DNA of 47,008 bases, taken from assembly GCF_000003605.2 (NCBI RefSeq), contig NW_003117430.1:1-47008 (forward strand). The letters run 5' to 3'. Both the position numbers and the translations under genes were made by a program. Each line of letters starts with the position of its first letter. Within the stretch, counting starts at the first letter, position 1. Below are positions 46,263-47,008 of the stretch, piece by piece. The stretch comes from Saccoglossus kowalevskii. Its lineage: Eukaryota > Hemichordata > Enteropneusta > Harrimaniidae. The notes beneath the pieces were generated by a model that worked only from the letters and a program-made list of their open reading frames with translations, was not told the DNA's origin and made no database searches.

Positions 46263-47008
46263 ACAAAGGCCGTCATTAGAATAGGTAAGTCACAAAAACA
46301 GTCGTCATTAGAATAGGTAAGTCACAAAAACAGTCGTCATTAGAATAGGTAAGTCACAAAAACAGTCGTCATTAGCATAGGTAAGTTTACAAGGGCCGTC
46401 ATTAGAATAGGCAAGTCACAAAAACAGTCGTCATTAGAATAGGTAAGTCACTAAAACAGTCGTCATTAGAATAGGCAAGTCACAAAAACAGTCGTCATTA
46501 GAATAGGTAAGTTTACAAAGGCAGTCATTAGAATAGGTAAGTCACAAAAACAGTCGTCATTAGAATAGGCAAGTCACAAAAACAGTCGTCATTAGCATAG
46601 GTAAGTTTACAAGGGCCGTCATTAGAATAGGTAAGTCACAAAAACAGTCGTCATTAGAATAGGTAAGTTTACAAAGGCCGTCATTAGCATAGGTAAGTCA
46701 CAAAAACAGTCGTCATTAGAATAGGTAAGTCACAAAAACAGTCGTCATTAGAATAGGCAAGTCACAAAAACAGTCGTCATTAGAATAGGTAAGTCACAAA
46801 AACAGTCGTCATTAGCATAGGTAAGTTTACAAGGGCCGTCATTAGAATAGGTAAGTCACAAAAACAGTCGTCATTAGCATAGGTAAGTTTACAAAGGCCG
46901 TCATTAGAATAGGTAAGTCACAAAAACAGTCGTCATTAGAATAGGTAAGTCACAAAAACAGTTGTCATTAGAATAGGCAAGTCACAAAAACAGTCGTCAT
47001 TAGCATGA
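46263..47008 (+). repeat. H-family units running off the right edge
   Basis: Ordinary H-type units, including CACTAAAAC near 46450 and a complete 188-bp hexamer at 46815-47002 with GTTGTC in its fifth unit. The last six bases start another GCAT unit. The array therefore continues beyond the window. Confidence 0.85.

Larger units (their letters stand above)
1..47008 (+). repeat. Satellite DNA array of 32-bp and 30-bp monomers, filling the window
   Basis: The whole window is head-to-tail copies of two related monomers. Both share the flanks ATAGGTAAGT and GTCATTAG and differ in an 11-13 bp middle. All units face the same way. I saw no reverse-complement copy, no mobile element and no unique spacer. 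The type A monomer is about 34% G+C with A well above T. Monomer length is 32 or 30 bp, so reading frames shift, and TAG and TAA within the shared GAATAGGTAA flank close the plus frames within a few units. The minus strand is closed by TAA at the unit junction. This is noncoding tandem satellite. Length and purity suggest eukaryotic heterochromatin; the chromosomal location and species cannot be read from the sequence. Confidence 0.98.

Noticed and set aside
1-47008. CRISPR array: direct repeats of about 30-32 bp
   Set aside because: There are no unique spacers. Repeats abut directly, the whole unit is repeated, and no cas-like gene is present.
1-47008. Long repetitive protein gene (tandem peptide repeats)
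   Set aside because: A 32-bp unit is not a multiple of three. In the plus frames GAATAG, GCATAG or GGTAA give stops within a few units. On the minus strand frames move toward the junction TAA. No long open frame can persist.
1-47008. Centromeric identity through a CENP-B-box-like motif
   Set aside because: I could not find a convincing match to the CENP-B box in either monomer. Centromeric location remains possible but cannot be argued from a motif.
1-47008. The whole array as an assembly artefact
   Set aside because: Ordered subtypes, shared rare variants and monomer-quantised indels are not expected of an artefact. Only local patches, listed as indel clusters, look suspect.
1-47008. Bacterial or phage origin
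   Set aside because: A 47-kb pure short-unit array with no gene is not typical of such genomes. A eukaryotic satellite is far more plausible, though nothing in the sequence names the organism.

Overview
The window is one uninterrupted array of satellite DNA. Apart from roughly the first 18 bases, every stretch is a head-to-tail copy of two related short monomers, about 1,500 units in all by length division. Type A is 32 bp and carries the motif CACAAAAACAGTCGTC. Type B is 30 bp and carries TTTACAAGGGCC or TTTACAAAGGCC. Both share the flanks ATAGGTAAGT and GTCATTAG. I found no protein gene, RNA gene, transposon, unique spacer or inverted segment on either strand. Stops recur so often in every frame that, from the monomer sequence, I estimate no open frame beyond about 200 nt. 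An array this long and pure points to a eukaryotic nuclear genome (heterochromatin, centromeric, pericentromeric or subtelomeric). Nothing here identifies the species. The array is still running at both ends, so its true length is unknown.

The monomers are not in random order. The smallest higher-order unit is 188 bp, a hexamer in the order B(GGG)-A-B(AAGG)-A-A-A. It occurs four times in tandem at 31758-32509, three times at 14523-15086, twice at 800-1175 and 44597-44972, and singly elsewhere. Above it are two domain families. The H family is tracked by a GAATATGC variant unit and repeats about every 1.07-1.53 kb (7.2-11.9 kb, 15.7-22.5 kb, 31.1-34.4 kb). The P family is tracked by CATGGG, GGTTAAG, GGCCATC and CATTTGCAT variants. 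Complete or partial P blocks lie at about 2.5, 4.7, 12.9, 17.8, 25.3, 29.0, 34.9, 37.3, 41.2, 42.8 and 45.0 kb.

On a larger scale, kilobase blocks recur nearly unchanged at fixed offsets: 2,256 bp, 2,040 bp, 9,322 bp, about 12.08 kb, 16,070 bp and 19,182 bp. Where copies differ in length, the difference is usually a whole number of monomers (32, 62 or 126 bp), which fits unequal exchange in register with the monomer. A minority of places carry clusters of one- or two-base indels. Several sit where one domain switches to another, and these are the likeliest assembly joins or consensus errors.

No new enzymatic or defence system is present. The points most worth following are the nested 32/30, 188 and about 1,200 bp hierarchy, the seven P blocks with an exact 319-bp landmark spacing, the perfect splice-donor-like octamer in most units, and the single CpG per unit that shows deamination-type variants.
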